Positions 18,197 to 25,474 of a DNA stretch of 33,231 nucleotides are shown one piece after another. Where the stretch lies: contig NZ_JAMQHN010000160.1 in the NCBI RefSeq assembly GCF_025993755.1, forward strand, positions 1-33,231. The letters are read 5' to 3'. The translations under genes were made by a program, and so were the position numbers. This stretch comes from Thermomonas sp. (GTDB lineage Bacteria; Pseudomonadota; Gammaproteobacteria; Xanthomonadales; Xanthomonadaceae). The stretch's first letter is position 1, and the number at the start of each line of letters is the position of its first letter. The notes under the pieces were generated by a model. The model saw only the letters and a program-made list of their open reading frames with translations. It did not search any database and was not told the DNA's origin.

Positions 18197-18225
18197 ATTG
18201 TGTCCCGCCCATTCCCGCTTGTCAA
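18197..18225 (-). promoter_or_regulatory. Strong sigma-70 promoter of the 417-aa/318-aa unit
   Basis: On the minus strand TTGACA (18225-18220) and CACAAT (18202-18197) are 17 bases apart: a perfect -35 and a good -10 box. Transcription would start near 18190, leaving a leader of about 114 bases. The imperfect palindrome GGCGATCTCGCC (18159-18170) lies about 20-30 bases into the transcript and is a candidate repressor site. Confidence 0.75.
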
Positions 18226-18319
18226 TCATCGTGGCACGTATGGCGCCTTTGGGTATCTCATGGCTATACTTTCGGTCTGGTTTTCTACACTGACAGTCGA
18301 TTCGAGACGGGACATCGCC

Positions 18320-18661
18320 ATGGCTTCCGCGTTTGGATCTCGCCTGCGGCGATTTCGCGAGGCGAAGAAATTGACCTTGCAGCAAGTCGCCGACGCGGTC
18401 GGCTGCACCAAGGCCTACATCTGGGAACTGGAAATGAAGGAGGGCCAACGCCCCTCCGCCGAGCGCGTGCAGGCGCTGGCCAGGGTGTTGGGCGTCACGA
18501 TGGAAGACATCATGGGTGAGCCCATCCCCCAGGTTCCCGAGGCCAGCCCCGAGGACGTGGCTTTCTTCCGCGAGTACGCCGGGATGACGGAGGAGGAGAA
18601 GAGACGCTACCGGCAGGCGCTCGAGATCATGTTCCCCGACAAGGGCCAGGGCGGGGACTGA
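18320..18661 (+). CDS. XRE family transcriptional regulator (DdrO-like size)
   Basis: A 113-residue protein. The HTH is in residues 7-65: LRRFREAKKLTLQQVADAVG, then CTKAYIWELEMKEGQRPSAE and LARVLGVTMEDIM. A short helical C-terminal part (SPEDVAFFREYAGMTEEEKR) follows, as in the DdrO/ImmR repressors that are cut by partner metallopeptidases. The ATG at 18320 gives the usual N terminus; the frame is open upstream into unrelated sequence. The next gene, an IrrE/ImmA peptidase, starts 3 bases after its stop. It likely represses the divergent two-gene unit and itself. That is inferred from position. Confidence 0.92.
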   Translation: MASAFGSRLRRFREAKKLTLQQVADAVGCTKAYIWELEMKEGQRPSAERVQALARVLGVTMEDIMGEPIPQVPEASPEDVAFFREYAGMTEEEKRRYRQALEIMFPDKGQGGD

Positions 18662-18664
18662 CGA

Positions 18665-19540
18665 TTGAGCGCCGCGCGCCACCTCACCGGTTCGATTGCT
18701 GCCAGCCATGTCCACAAGTGGCTGCGGGCGTGGTATGGCGCGGACGTGCCCGAGGCCGTCGATCTCGATGTCGTGCGGCAGATGCTGCCGACCACGCCCT
18801 ACGGCAAAGGGGTTCGGGAAATTCGTCCCCCGGTGCAGTTCAACGACGATGCCTTCGAGGGCATGCTGGCGCGGGATCCCGGCGACCCTGAGGTCTGGGG
18901 TATCGCCTACAACGGCACGGTCAGCCCGCAGCGCCAGCGATTCACCATCGCTCACGAGCTCGGGCACTTCATCCTGCACCGCGACCGGCAGCCGCGTTTC
19001 AACTGTGACAAGGAGAGCGTCCACTCCGGCCACGAGACGATGCGCCTGATCGAGCGCGAGGCCGACGACTTCGCCAGCAACTTGCTGATGCCCGGCGATC
19101 GGCTGCGCGAGTGGATCTCGAACGGACGCATCGATCTGCACGTCCTCAGCGCCATTGCCAAGCGCTTCCAGGTCTCGTTCGAGGCGCTGTGCATCCGCTT
19201 CATCAAGTTCACCTCGCAGCGCGCCATCCTGATCTACTGGGACAACGGCTACGTGAAGTACGAATGGCGCAGCAGCAGCGCGGTCAAGACGCGCGCCCGT
19301 ATCCGGCGCACCAGCGATCCGCAAGAGCCGTTACCCGGCACGCTCGCCGCCGACGCGAGCGTCGTGCAGGCCTGGGAGGGCGTCGAGATGTCCGCTGCGA
19401 TCTGGTGTCCGGAGGAGGCACCCTACATGAAACTGCGCGAGTTCAAGCACAGCTACGCATCAAAAGATCGCGTCTTGACCCTGCTGCTGTTGGAAAGCGC
19501 CGAACCTCGCGCCTGGGATCGGTCGTGGCAAGATGAGTAA
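18665..19540 (+). CDS. ImmA/IrrE family metallo-endopeptidase
   Basis: A 291-residue COG2856 protease. The zinc motif HELGH is at residues 97-101 and the third ligand E132 lies in EREADDFASNLLMP. A helical region follows (DLHVLSAIAKRFQVSFEAL, HTH-like), then a C-terminal domain of about 110 residues, so the layout is closer to IrrE/PprI (about 300 aa) than to short ImmA. Such enzymes cut a cognate XRE repressor after DNA damage or another signal. No ATG exists near the 5' end in frame; I use the TTG at 18665, 3 bases after the XRE stop, with GGGG upstream. Target and signal are inferred. Confidence 0.9.
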   Translation: MSAARHLTGSIAASHVHKWLRAWYGADVPEAVDLDVVRQMLPTTPYGKGVREIRPPVQFNDDAFEGMLARDPGDPEVWGIAYNGTVSPQRQRFTIAHELGHFILHRDRQPRFNCDKESVHSGHETMRLIEREADDFASNLLMPGDRLREWISNGRIDLHVLSAIAKRFQVSFEALCIRFIKFTSQRAILIYWDNGYVKYEWRSSSAVKTRARIRRTSDPQEPLPGTLAADASVVQAWEGVEMSAAIWCPEEAPYMKLREFKHSYASKDRVLTLLLLESAEPRAWDRSWQDE

Positions 19541-19618
19541 AGCTTCGACAGCTACAATCAGTTCGTCTTCTCGGGCCAGCCCCTTGTTCGGTGAGCACGC
19601 GGAAATTGGGAGGAAGAT

Positions 19619-21331
19619 ATGTCGTATTCGGGCATCTCAATCCGGGAAGTTCTCGACAAGATCAACGCACCGAATGCAGGGTGGTATCTCCCTCAAGTTC
19701 AGCGTCAATATGTGTGGGGGACTCGTCATGAGTCGGAAACCTACATTTGCTTGCTGCTTGATTCGCTGCTGAGGCGTTATCCGATCGGCGGGATCGTGCT
19801 ATGGGAGACGGAGCAGAAGGTTCCATATCGCCGCTTTATTGGCGACTACACGCCCGGGCAATATGCGAAACAAGTTGATGTCGGGCTTTGGGGGGCAGCA
19901 AAGCTGCTTGTTTACGACGGTCAACAGCGCTTGCAGACGCTGTATTCGGTACTTCGTCACCGTTTTAATGATCGAGTTCTTCACTTTGATTTGCTATTCG
20001 ATCAGGACGCTTCAGAGGCGGACGAAACCGGCTTCCTGTTTCGTGACGCCAATGCAGCGAGTGAGCCGCGCTATCTCCGCATGACTGAGTTGTCATGCCT
20101 ACGATGCAACGAGAGCGAATACATTGCTCTTGAAGACCGCGCTCTGCCCGCAGCAGGAAACGATCAACGGAGGAGGCTTCTGGTTCGTCGAAACTTGAAA
20201 GCGCTATGGGACATTTTCGTCGACACCAATCACAAGTCGATCGCTTACTTCTCAGTGAGGGCAGACACACCGAGAGAGGTTAACGAGGTGTTCCGTCGGT
20301 TGAATACCGGCGGTATGGCGCTGACCCAGCTAGAGCTTGTGCTCGGCAAAATCAAGGCCGTGTACTCCGATTACGAAGAACGGCTGTGGGCTCTTTCCGA
20401 GAAGATCGAGAATGCAAGCGGCATCAAGTTCTCATCGATATCTGTGTTGCAGCTCTTTCACCTTCTGGTCAAGGGTACTATCCGCATCGACGAGAGTCGT
20501 CTGGAAAAAGCGGACATTCAGACATTTGAGAGCATTTTACGAAATGAGGCCGAACCGCTGGTTGAGCTTTTTTCCGGTTATCTGAGAGGACTCCTGAATG
20601 TCAATCATGCATCGATAGTGCCCCGCTGGCTGGCGATTCTGCCTCTTGCGGCCTATCTCACTATACGTAAGCGCCATGGGCATGAATGGCGCATCCGGGC
20701 CCTGTCGGCATCAGAACTACAACTGATCCATCAGTATTTCCTGCTTTCGCAATTTTGCGACTGGAATACCCAGACGATGGTCAATGCCTTTGCTCGCGAG
20801 GCTATGGCATCGGCCGAATGTGGTCAGGGGTTTCCGCTTGCAAAGATTCGGCAGTTCGCCGTCGAGAAGAACAGAACTGGAGACCTGCACGAATACCAGT
20901 TGCTCAGCCAGCCTTGGCTCGCGACAAAGGTATTGATGCCCCACCGCAGTTATGTCTTTCACGAAAACAAGCCGCAGGTCGACCACATATTCCCGGTCAA
21001 TCTAGACGGGGCGGACGAGGCGTATCAGCAGGCTGTAGACGTCCTATGGAACTTTCAGCCAATGCCCGCCGAGGTAAATAACTACAAACGGGCTCGTCAC
21101 CCAAGGGAGTTCTTTCAAAGTGATGACGGTAGCAAGTACTGGGCATCTTACGACTTTATCCCATTGGCCGACCCCAGATCCTGGAGTCCGACCGACGCCA
21201 GTCTGTGGAACGATCATCTGGCGTTTATCAGATATAGGAGGCAGAGAATGCTTGACGAGTTGGAGAGGCTTTATGGATTGAGCATCACGAAGCCTGCGGT
21301 AACACAGATGGTAGGCGCAGCCACTGCTTAA
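19619..21331 (+). CDS. DUF262/HNH (DUF1524-like) GmrSD-type restriction nuclease
   Basis: A 570-residue protein. The N-terminal DUF262 domain shows YLPQVQRQYVW (23-33), PIGGIVLW and the ParB-like nucleotide-binding signature DGQQRLQTL (100-108). NEVFRRLNTGGMALTQLELVLGKI is also typical. The C-terminal half has an HNH-like nuclease: DHIFPVNL from D455, then NFQPMPAEVNNYKR from N478. This is the layout of GmrSD-like type IV enzymes that cut modified phage DNA. GGGAGGAAG precedes the ATG. The gene is visibly richer in A/T than its neighbours, which suggests separate acquisition. It lies 78 bases after the ImmA gene. Target specificity is unknown. Confidence 0.9.
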   Translation: MSYSGISIREVLDKINAPNAGWYLPQVQRQYVWGTRHESETYICLLLDSLLRRYPIGGIVLWETEQKVPYRRFIGDYTPGQYAKQVDVGLWGAAKLLVYDGQQRLQTLYSVLRHRFNDRVLHFDLLFDQDASEADETGFLFRDANAASEPRYLRMTELSCLRCNESEYIALEDRALPAAGNDQRRRLLVRRNLKALWDIFVDTNHKSIAYFSVRADTPREVNEVFRRLNTGGMALTQLELVLGKIKAVYSDYEERLWALSEKIENASGIKFSSISVLQLFHLLVKGTIRIDESRLEKADIQTFESILRNEAEPLVELFSGYLRGLLNVNHASIVPRWLAILPLAAYLTIRKRHGHEWRIRALSASELQLIHQYFLLSQFCDWNTQTMVNAFAREAMASAECGQGFPLAKIRQFAVEKNRTGDLHEYQLLSQPWLATKVLMPHRSYVFHENKPQVDHIFPVNLDGADEAYQQAVDVLWNFQPMPAEVNNYKRARHPREFFQSDDGSKYWASYDFIPLADPRSWSPTDASLWNDHLAFIRYRRQRMLDELERLYGLSITKPAVTQMVGAATA

Positions 21332-21415
21332 GCGGCCCATCTCAGTCCACGACGAGTAGCCCGCGCACCCCCGCCCAAACCCGTTACGCGAAGTGCCTTC
21401 GATTTCTAGCATGAG

Positions 21416-21438
21416 CGGCGTTTTCCATCGAAACGCCG
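21416..21438. other. 8-bp hairpin just upstream of the recombinase module
   Basis: CGGCGTTT (21416-21423) and AAACGCCG (21431-21438) are perfect inverted copies with a 7-base loop. The ATG of the 74-aa ORF follows 4 bases later. It may be an operator for the module or part of a recombination site; I see no evidence that decides. Confidence 0.45.
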
Positions 21439-21441
21439 ACC

Positions 21442-21666
21442 ATGCACGAACCCGAACCCTTCGCCCTGGCTCCCGAGGCCGATCGGCCTCGGCACGCGCA
21501 CCAAGAGATCGTCGACCGGTTGGCCTGCGCCCTGCGGCGGCTGCGTGCCCGCCCCTTTCCGCCGCCTGGCCATCCCGCCACCGACAGCGACTCGGTTGGC
21601 CTTGGCTTCTGCGGGCCACAGCGCGTGAATGCGAACCCCGATCACGCACGAGGAGTTCGCCGATGA
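21442..21666 (+). CDS. Small hypothetical protein leading the recombinase module
   Basis: A 74-residue ORF, MHEPEPFALAPEADRPRHAH then a basic stretch (EIVDRLACALRRLRARPFPP) and a tail without clear structure. I know no family. Support comes from its stop, which overlaps the DUF2924 start by 4 bases (ATGA), the same coupling seen between the other genes of the module. No Shine-Dalgarno sequence is visible before its ATG, only a hairpin, so the start is uncertain. Confidence 0.5.
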   Translation: MHEPEPFALAPEADRPRHAHQEIVDRLACALRRLRARPFPPPGHPATDSDSVGLGFCGPQRVNANPDHARGVRR

Positions 21667-22136
21667 CGACACACGCAAGCCCTGCAGACCCGACCACCGT
21701 CGCCGCCCGCGTCGCGCAGCTGCCCCACCTGTCGATGGACAGCCTCTGGGCGCTGTGGGACGAGTACTTCGAGGAGCGGCCCAAGCATCACCACCGCACC
21801 TGGCTGGAGAGCCGGCTCGCCTACAGGATCCAGGAGCGCGCCTTCGGCGGATTGAAGCCCGCGACCCGCCGCAAGCTCGAGGAGATCGGTGAGACGGGCA
21901 TCCTGCCGCGCCAACTGCGCCGCGACGCGAGTCGGCTGCTACCGGGCACCGTGCTCACGCGGATCTTCGACGACGTCGAGCACCGGGTGCTGGTGCGCGG
22001 GCCCAATGACTTCGAGTATCAGGGGCAGCGGTTCAAGAGCCTGACGGCGATTGCCCGCCACATCACCGGCACGCATTGGTCGGGCCCCGCGTTCTTCGGC
22101 CTCAAGACCAAGCACCGCCAGAAGGAGCCGGCATGA
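21663..22136 (+). CDS. DUF2924 domain-containing protein
   Basis: A 157-residue protein with the DUF2924 pattern: VAARVAQLPHLSMDSLWALW, a central RTWLESRLAYRIQERAFGGL, and a C-terminal FEYQGQRFKSLTAIARHITGTHWSGPAFFGLK that is the family hallmark. The function is unknown, but members are nearly always encoded next to a serine recombinase, as here. GAGG lies upstream of the ATG. It overlaps the recombinase start by 4 bases. Confidence 0.92.
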   Translation: MTTHASPADPTTVAARVAQLPHLSMDSLWALWDEYFEERPKHHHRTWLESRLAYRIQERAFGGLKPATRRKLEEIGETGILPRQLRRDASRLLPGTVLTRIFDDVEHRVLVRGPNDFEYQGQRFKSLTAIARHITGTHWSGPAFFGLKTKHRQKEPA

Positions 22137-23563
22137 GATCACAACGGCCCGTGTCCTCGTCGACCATGCCGACCCCTGGTCCCGTCACGCCATCGAGGCG
22201 CTGTGCGGTCTACACCCGCAAGTCCACCGACGAGGGACTGGACCAGGAGTACAACAGCCTGGAGGCCCAACGCGACGCGGGGCTGGCCTTCATCGCCAGC
22301 CAACGTCATGAGGGCTGGATCGCCGTCGAGGAGGGTTATGACGACGGCGGCTACTCCGGCGGCCATCTCGACCGCCCGGCGCTCAAACGCTTGCTGGCCG
22401 ACATCGAGGCCGGCAGGATCGACATCGTGGTCGTCTACAAGATCGACCGATTGACGCGAAGCCTGGCGGACTTCGCCAAGCTGGTGGAGGTGTTCGACCG
22501 CAACGGCGTCTCCTTCGTCTCGGTCACGCAGCAGTTCAACACCACCACCTCGATGGGGCGGCTCACGCTCAACATCCTGCTGTCCTTCGCGCAGTTCGAG
22601 CGCGAGGTCACCGGCGAGCGCATCCGCGACAAGATCGCCGCCTCCAAGGCGAAGGGCATGTGGATGGGCGGCATGCCGCCGCTGGGCTACGACGTCGTCG
22701 ATCGCAAGCTCGTCGTCAACGAACGCGAGGCCGCACTCGTGCGTGACATCTTCCGGCGCTACGCCGAGCATGGCTCGGCTGCACGGCTGGTGCGGGAGAT
22801 GGCGATCGAGGGGCACACCACCAAGGCCTGGGTGACCCAAGGCGGGCGCCGGCGCACGGGCCGACCCATCGACCAGCAATACATCTTCGCGTTGCTGCGC
22901 AACCGCATCTACCTGGGTGAGATCCGCAACCGCGGCACCTGGTATCCCGGCCAACACGAAGCGATCGTGCCACGAGACCTGTGGGACGCCGTGCACGCTT
23001 TCATCGAGCGCCGCAAGCAGGCGCCGCGCGAACACCGGGCCAAGCATCCGGCGCTGCTCGCGGGGCTGCTGTTCGCGCCCGATGGGCAGCGCATGCTGCA
23101 CACCTTCGTCAAGAAGAAGAGCGGACGCACCTACCGTTACTACGTCCCCTACCTGCACAAGCGCCGCAACGCGGGCTCGAGCCTGGCGCCGGACGCCCCG
23201 GACGTCGGCCATCTGCCCGCGGCCGAGATCGAGAACGTGGTGCTGACGCAGATCCACGCGGCGCTCTCGGCGCCGGAGGTGCTGATCGGCACCTGGCGGG
23301 CGTGCCAGCGCCACCCGGCGGGTGCCGCCCTCGACGAAGCGCAGGTGGTGGTGGCGATGCGACGCATCGGCGACGTGTGGGCGCAGTTGTTCCCGGCCGA
23401 GCAGCAACGCATCGCGCGGCTGCTGATCGAGCGGGTGCAACTGCATGAGTACGGACTCGACATCCTCTGGCGCGAGGATGGCTGGTTGGGATTGGGGCCC
23501 GAGATCGGCGCGCATCCCTTGGTCGACGAGTGCCGCGCGAGCGCCGAGGAGGTCTTGGCATGA
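22133..23563 (+). CDS. Large serine recombinase
   Basis: A 476-residue resolvase/invertase-type recombinase. The catalytic serine is S31 in VYTRKSTDEG; YKIDRLTRSLADF and LLSFAQFEREVTGERIRDKI complete the N-terminal domain. The recombinase domain follows (PPLGYDV, GRPIDQQYIFALLRNRIYLG). The expected zinc ribbon region (LLFAPDGQRMLHTFVKKKSG) lacks cysteines, as in the subfamily linked to DUF2924. It integrates or excises the mobile element. The ATG at 22133 overlaps the DUF2924 stop, and the stop overlaps the next gene (ATGA). The target site is not known. Confidence 0.95.
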   Translation: MRSQRPVSSSTMPTPGPVTPSRRCAVYTRKSTDEGLDQEYNSLEAQRDAGLAFIASQRHEGWIAVEEGYDDGGYSGGHLDRPALKRLLADIEAGRIDIVVVYKIDRLTRSLADFAKLVEVFDRNGVSFVSVTQQFNTTTSMGRLTLNILLSFAQFEREVTGERIRDKIAASKAKGMWMGGMPPLGYDVVDRKLVVNEREAALVRDIFRRYAEHGSAARLVREMAIEGHTTKAWVTQGGRRRTGRPIDQQYIFALLRNRIYLGEIRNRGTWYPGQHEAIVPRDLWDAVHAFIERRKQAPREHRAKHPALLAGLLFAPDGQRMLHTFVKKKSGRTYRYYVPYLHKRRNAGSSLAPDAPDVGHLPAAEIENVVLTQIHAALSAPEVLIGTWRACQRHPAGAALDEAQVVVAMRRIGDVWAQLFPAEQQRIARLLIERVQLHEYGLDILWREDGWLGLGPEIGAHPLVDECRASAEEVLA

Positions 23564-24042
23564 CCCGGTCGCCTCCCGATCCGACGCCGAACTCCCGCCG
23601 TCGCGCGGTCCGGGTCGAGGTCGGCCACGATGCGCGCAGCTACGTCAGCGACGGGCAGCGGGTGACCCTGGTGCCCCTGACGATCAAGCGCCGGCAGAAC
23701 CGCAAGCTCCTGATCCCGCCGACGCCCGAGTCCGCAGCCGCGACCGCGGGCGGCCTGGATGCGCCGATGATCAAGACGCTCGGCAAGGCCTTCTACTGGA
23801 AGCGGCTGATCGACGAAGGCGTCTATCCGACGACCGCCGACCTGGCGCGCGCGCTGAAACTGGAGCCAGGCTGGGCGGCCGAGGTGCTGCGCATGACCAT
23901 GCTGGCACCGGACATCGTCGAGGCGATTTTCGAGGGCCGCCAGCCCCGGCATCTGAATCTGCACACGCTGCGTGGCCGCCAAGACCTGCTGCCTCGCGAC
24001 TGGGGCGAGCAGCGTCGGCTGCTGGGCTTTCCTTCAGCTTGA
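23560..24042 (+). CDS. Helix-turn-helix-like phage-related protein of the recombinase module
   Basis: A 160-residue protein commonly found after DUF2924-linked recombinases. A basic N-terminal part (VTLVPLTIKRRQNRKLLIPP) precedes a helical part MIKTLGKAFYWKRLIDEG, then PTTADLARALKLEPGWAAEVLRMTMLAPDIVEAIFEG, which looks like a helix-turn-helix of the ParB/KorB type. A role as recombination directionality or control factor is possible but not shown. It overlaps the recombinase gene by 4 bases and converges on the mercury cassette, 9 bases away. Confidence 0.85.
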   Translation: MTRSPPDPTPNSRRRAVRVEVGHDARSYVSDGQRVTLVPLTIKRRQNRKLLIPPTPESAAATAGGLDAPMIKTLGKAFYWKRLIDEGVYPTTADLARALKLEPGWAAEVLRMTMLAPDIVEAIFEGRQPRHLNLHTLRGRQDLLPRDWGEQRRLLGFPSA

Positions 24043-24051
24043 GACTGGCGC

Positions 24052-24273
24052 TCAGCTGGCGCAACAACTACCTCTGCCACGCTCCTGGATTGGTGGGCAC
24101 GGCACAGTGCCGTAGGAGCAATAGACGCAGCAGTCCCCGGGCTTGGGCTTGAGTATGGCGTGGCAGGCCTCGCACTCATAGAACCACTGGCAGGCATCGG
24201 TAGGCATGGTCTCGGTCTTGGTGTGACCGCACTCCGGACAAGTCAACGTCGATTCCAGAACGACGGCAGTCAC
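24052..24273 (-). CDS. GDCCVxC domain protein of the mercury cassette
   Basis: A 73-residue cysteine-rich protein: CPECGH (zinc-ribbon half), FYECEACHAILKPK, then GDCCVYCSYGTVPCPPIQ, the family signature, and a CC near the C terminus. All cysteine codons are TGC or TGT; no in-frame TGA is present, so this is the cysteine form and not the selenoprotein form of the family. It is the third gene after merT and merP and its 3-prime neighbour overlaps it by 4 bases. It probably binds Hg(II) or another soft metal in the cytoplasm; that is inferred. Confidence 0.9.
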   Translation of the reverse strand: MTAVVLESTLTCPECGHTKTETMPTDACQWFYECEACHAILKPKPGDCCVYCSYGTVPCPPIQERGRGSCCAS

Positions 24274-24563
24274 TTCACGCTCCCGACCACCGTCGAGGGG
24301 TAGCCAGCATCCTGGGTCGCCCGCGTCAGCGCCTCTACATTCGCCCGCGCGTCGTCGAACGTCACGGTCGCCTGTCGTTTGTCGAGGTTCACGTCCGTCT
24401 TGGCCACGCCCGGCACCTTGCCGAGCGCCTTCTTGACCGTAATCGGGCAGGCGGCGCAGTTCATGCCCGGCACTGACAGGGTGACGGTCTTTGTCGCGGC
24501 GATGACTGGCACGCTCACGATCAGGGCGAGCGTCAGCATCGGAAAACCAAGCAATCTCTTCAT
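24270..24563 (-). CDS. merP: Periplasmic mercury-binding protein MerP
   Basis: A 97-residue protein with a signal peptide (MKRLLGFPMLTLALIVSVPV, likely cleavage near residue 22) and a heavy-metal-associated domain. The metal motif GMNCAAC has C36 and C39, followed by PITVKKALGKVPGVAKTDVN and VTFDDA. It picks up Hg(II) in the periplasm and hands it to MerT. I start at the ATG at 24563 (AGG upstream in AACGGAGGTTTT); the longer frame runs into merT. The stop overlaps the GDCCVxC gene by 4 bases. Confidence 0.95.
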   Translation of the reverse strand: MKRLLGFPMLTLALIVSVPVIAATKTVTLSVPGMNCAACPITVKKALGKVPGVAKTDVNLDKRQATVTFDDARANVEALTRATQDAGYPSTVVGSVK

Positions 24564-24574
24564 AAAACCTCCGT

Positions 24575-24949
24575 TCAGTAAAACCAGGGCGCGACCAGCG
24601 GGAAGCCGAGCGCCACGATCACCAGGGCGACCACGATCCCGAACAGCAGCTCGTAGCCGCGCCGAACCGACGGCACCGCGCAGGCCTGTCCGGGTTCGCA
24701 CGCCGGGGCTTTCGCCCATATGCGTCGCCCGGCGAGGAACAACGCGACGAGGGCCGCGCCGATGAAGATCGGGCGGTAGGGTTCGAGGGCCGTCAGGTTG
24801 CTGATCCATGCCCCTGAGAAGCCCAGCGTGATCAGCACCAATGGCCCGAGGCAGCAGGTCGATGCGAGGATGGCCGAGACGAATCCGGCCGCGAGCGCCG
24901 CACGGCCGCCTCCGGTACTGCCTTGCGCAGTTGGGGTGTCTGGTTTCAT
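24575..24949 (-). CDS. merT: Mercuric ion transporter MerT
   Basis: A 124-residue inner-membrane protein with three hydrophobic helices. The vicinal pair C32-C33 in the first helix ([20 protein letters not shown]) and the second pair in CEPGQAC on the cytoplasmic loop are the Hg(II)-relay cysteines. [10 protein letters not shown] and the final PWFY are typical. It imports Hg(II) received from MerP. The only in-frame start is the ATG at 24949, exactly where transcription is predicted to begin, so the mRNA is probably leaderless. No merA gene accompanies it in this window. Confidence 0.95.
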   Translation of the reverse strand: MKPDTPTAQGSTGGGRAALAAGFVSAILASTCCLGPLVLITLGFSGAWISNLTALEPYRPIFIGAALVALFLAGRRIWAKAPACEPGQACAVPSVRRGYELLFGIVVALVIVALGFPLVAPWFY

Positions 24950-24955
24950 GGAGTA

Positions 24956-24986
24956 AGCTTACTTCCGTACTTAAGTACGGAGTCAA
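24956..24986 (-). promoter_or_regulatory. merT promoter and MerR operator
   Basis: On the minus strand TTGACT (24986-24981) and TAAGCT (24961-24956) are 19 bases apart, the overlong spacer that MerR untwists when Hg(II) binds. The spacer holds the perfect 16-bp palindrome CCGTACTTAAGTACGG (24965-24980), very close to the Tn501/Tn21 operator. The seventh base after the -10 box is the A of the merT ATG. Confidence 0.95.
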
Positions 24987-24990
24987 GACC

Positions 24991-25404
24991 ATGAACAGCA
25001 CGCCCGAGATCGAGGCGATGACGATCGGCGCGCTGGCGCGCGCGGCTGGCGTCAATGTCGAAACCATCCGCTTCTACCAGCGCAAGGGGCTGTTGCCCGA
25101 ACCAGATCGGCCGCAGGGAAGTATCCGCCGTTACGGCGCCGACGAGCTTGGCCGCGTCCGCTTCATCAAGTCGGCACAGCGGCTGGGCTTCAGTCTCGAC
25201 GAGGTGTCCGAACTGCTCAAGCTCGAGGACGGATCGCACTGCGCCGAGGCGCGTGCGCAGGCTCAGCGCAAACTCGTTGACGTTCGCGAACGACTGGCTG
25301 ACCTGCAGCGCATCGAAGCGGCGCTGTCCGAGCTCGTGCAGCGCTGCAATGCCATTCGCGGCCGGGTGCGCTGCCCCTTGATCGCCGCCTTGCAGGCGGA
25401 GTGA
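24991..25404 (+). CDS. merR: Mercury-responsive regulator MerR
   Basis: A 137-residue MerR with the N-terminal winged helix [20 protein letters not shown] and a C-terminal dimer helix. The three Hg(II)-binding cysteines are C84, C119 and C128, with the same spacing as C82/C117/C126 of Tn501 MerR, so it is a true mercury sensor and not a Cu, Pb or Zn member. GGAG lies 8 bases before the ATG at 24991, within the operator edge, so MerR also controls its own gene. It diverges from merT. Confidence 0.96.
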   Translation: MNSTPEIEAMTIGALARAAGVNVETIRFYQRKGLLPEPDRPQGSIRRYGADELGRVRFIKSAQRLGFSLDEVSELLKLEDGSHCAEARAQAQRKLVDVRERLADLQRIEAALSELVQRCNAIRGRVRCPLIAALQAE

Positions 25405-25437
25405 CGCACAGCCGTCCTTGACTGATCCTCGACCATG

Positions 25438-25464
25438 ACGGCGGGCCTTGTGCCCGCCGTTTTC
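25438..25464 (+). terminator. Rho-independent terminator after merR
   Basis: ACGGCGGGC (25438-25446) and GCCCGCCGT (25452-25460) form a perfect 9-bp stem with a 5-base loop followed by TTTCG. The short U-tract makes it a moderate terminator. It separates merR from the phage-type operon. Confidence 0.75.
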
Positions 25465-25474
25465 GTATCGGCGA

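Noticed and set aside
22139-23515. 458-aa minus-strand open frame under the serine recombinase
   Set aside because: Antisense shadow; the recombinase on the plus strand has its catalytic serine and conserved blocks.
24052-24273. Possible selenocysteine in the GDCCVxC protein
   Set aside because: All relevant codons are TGC or TGT; there is no in-frame TGA.
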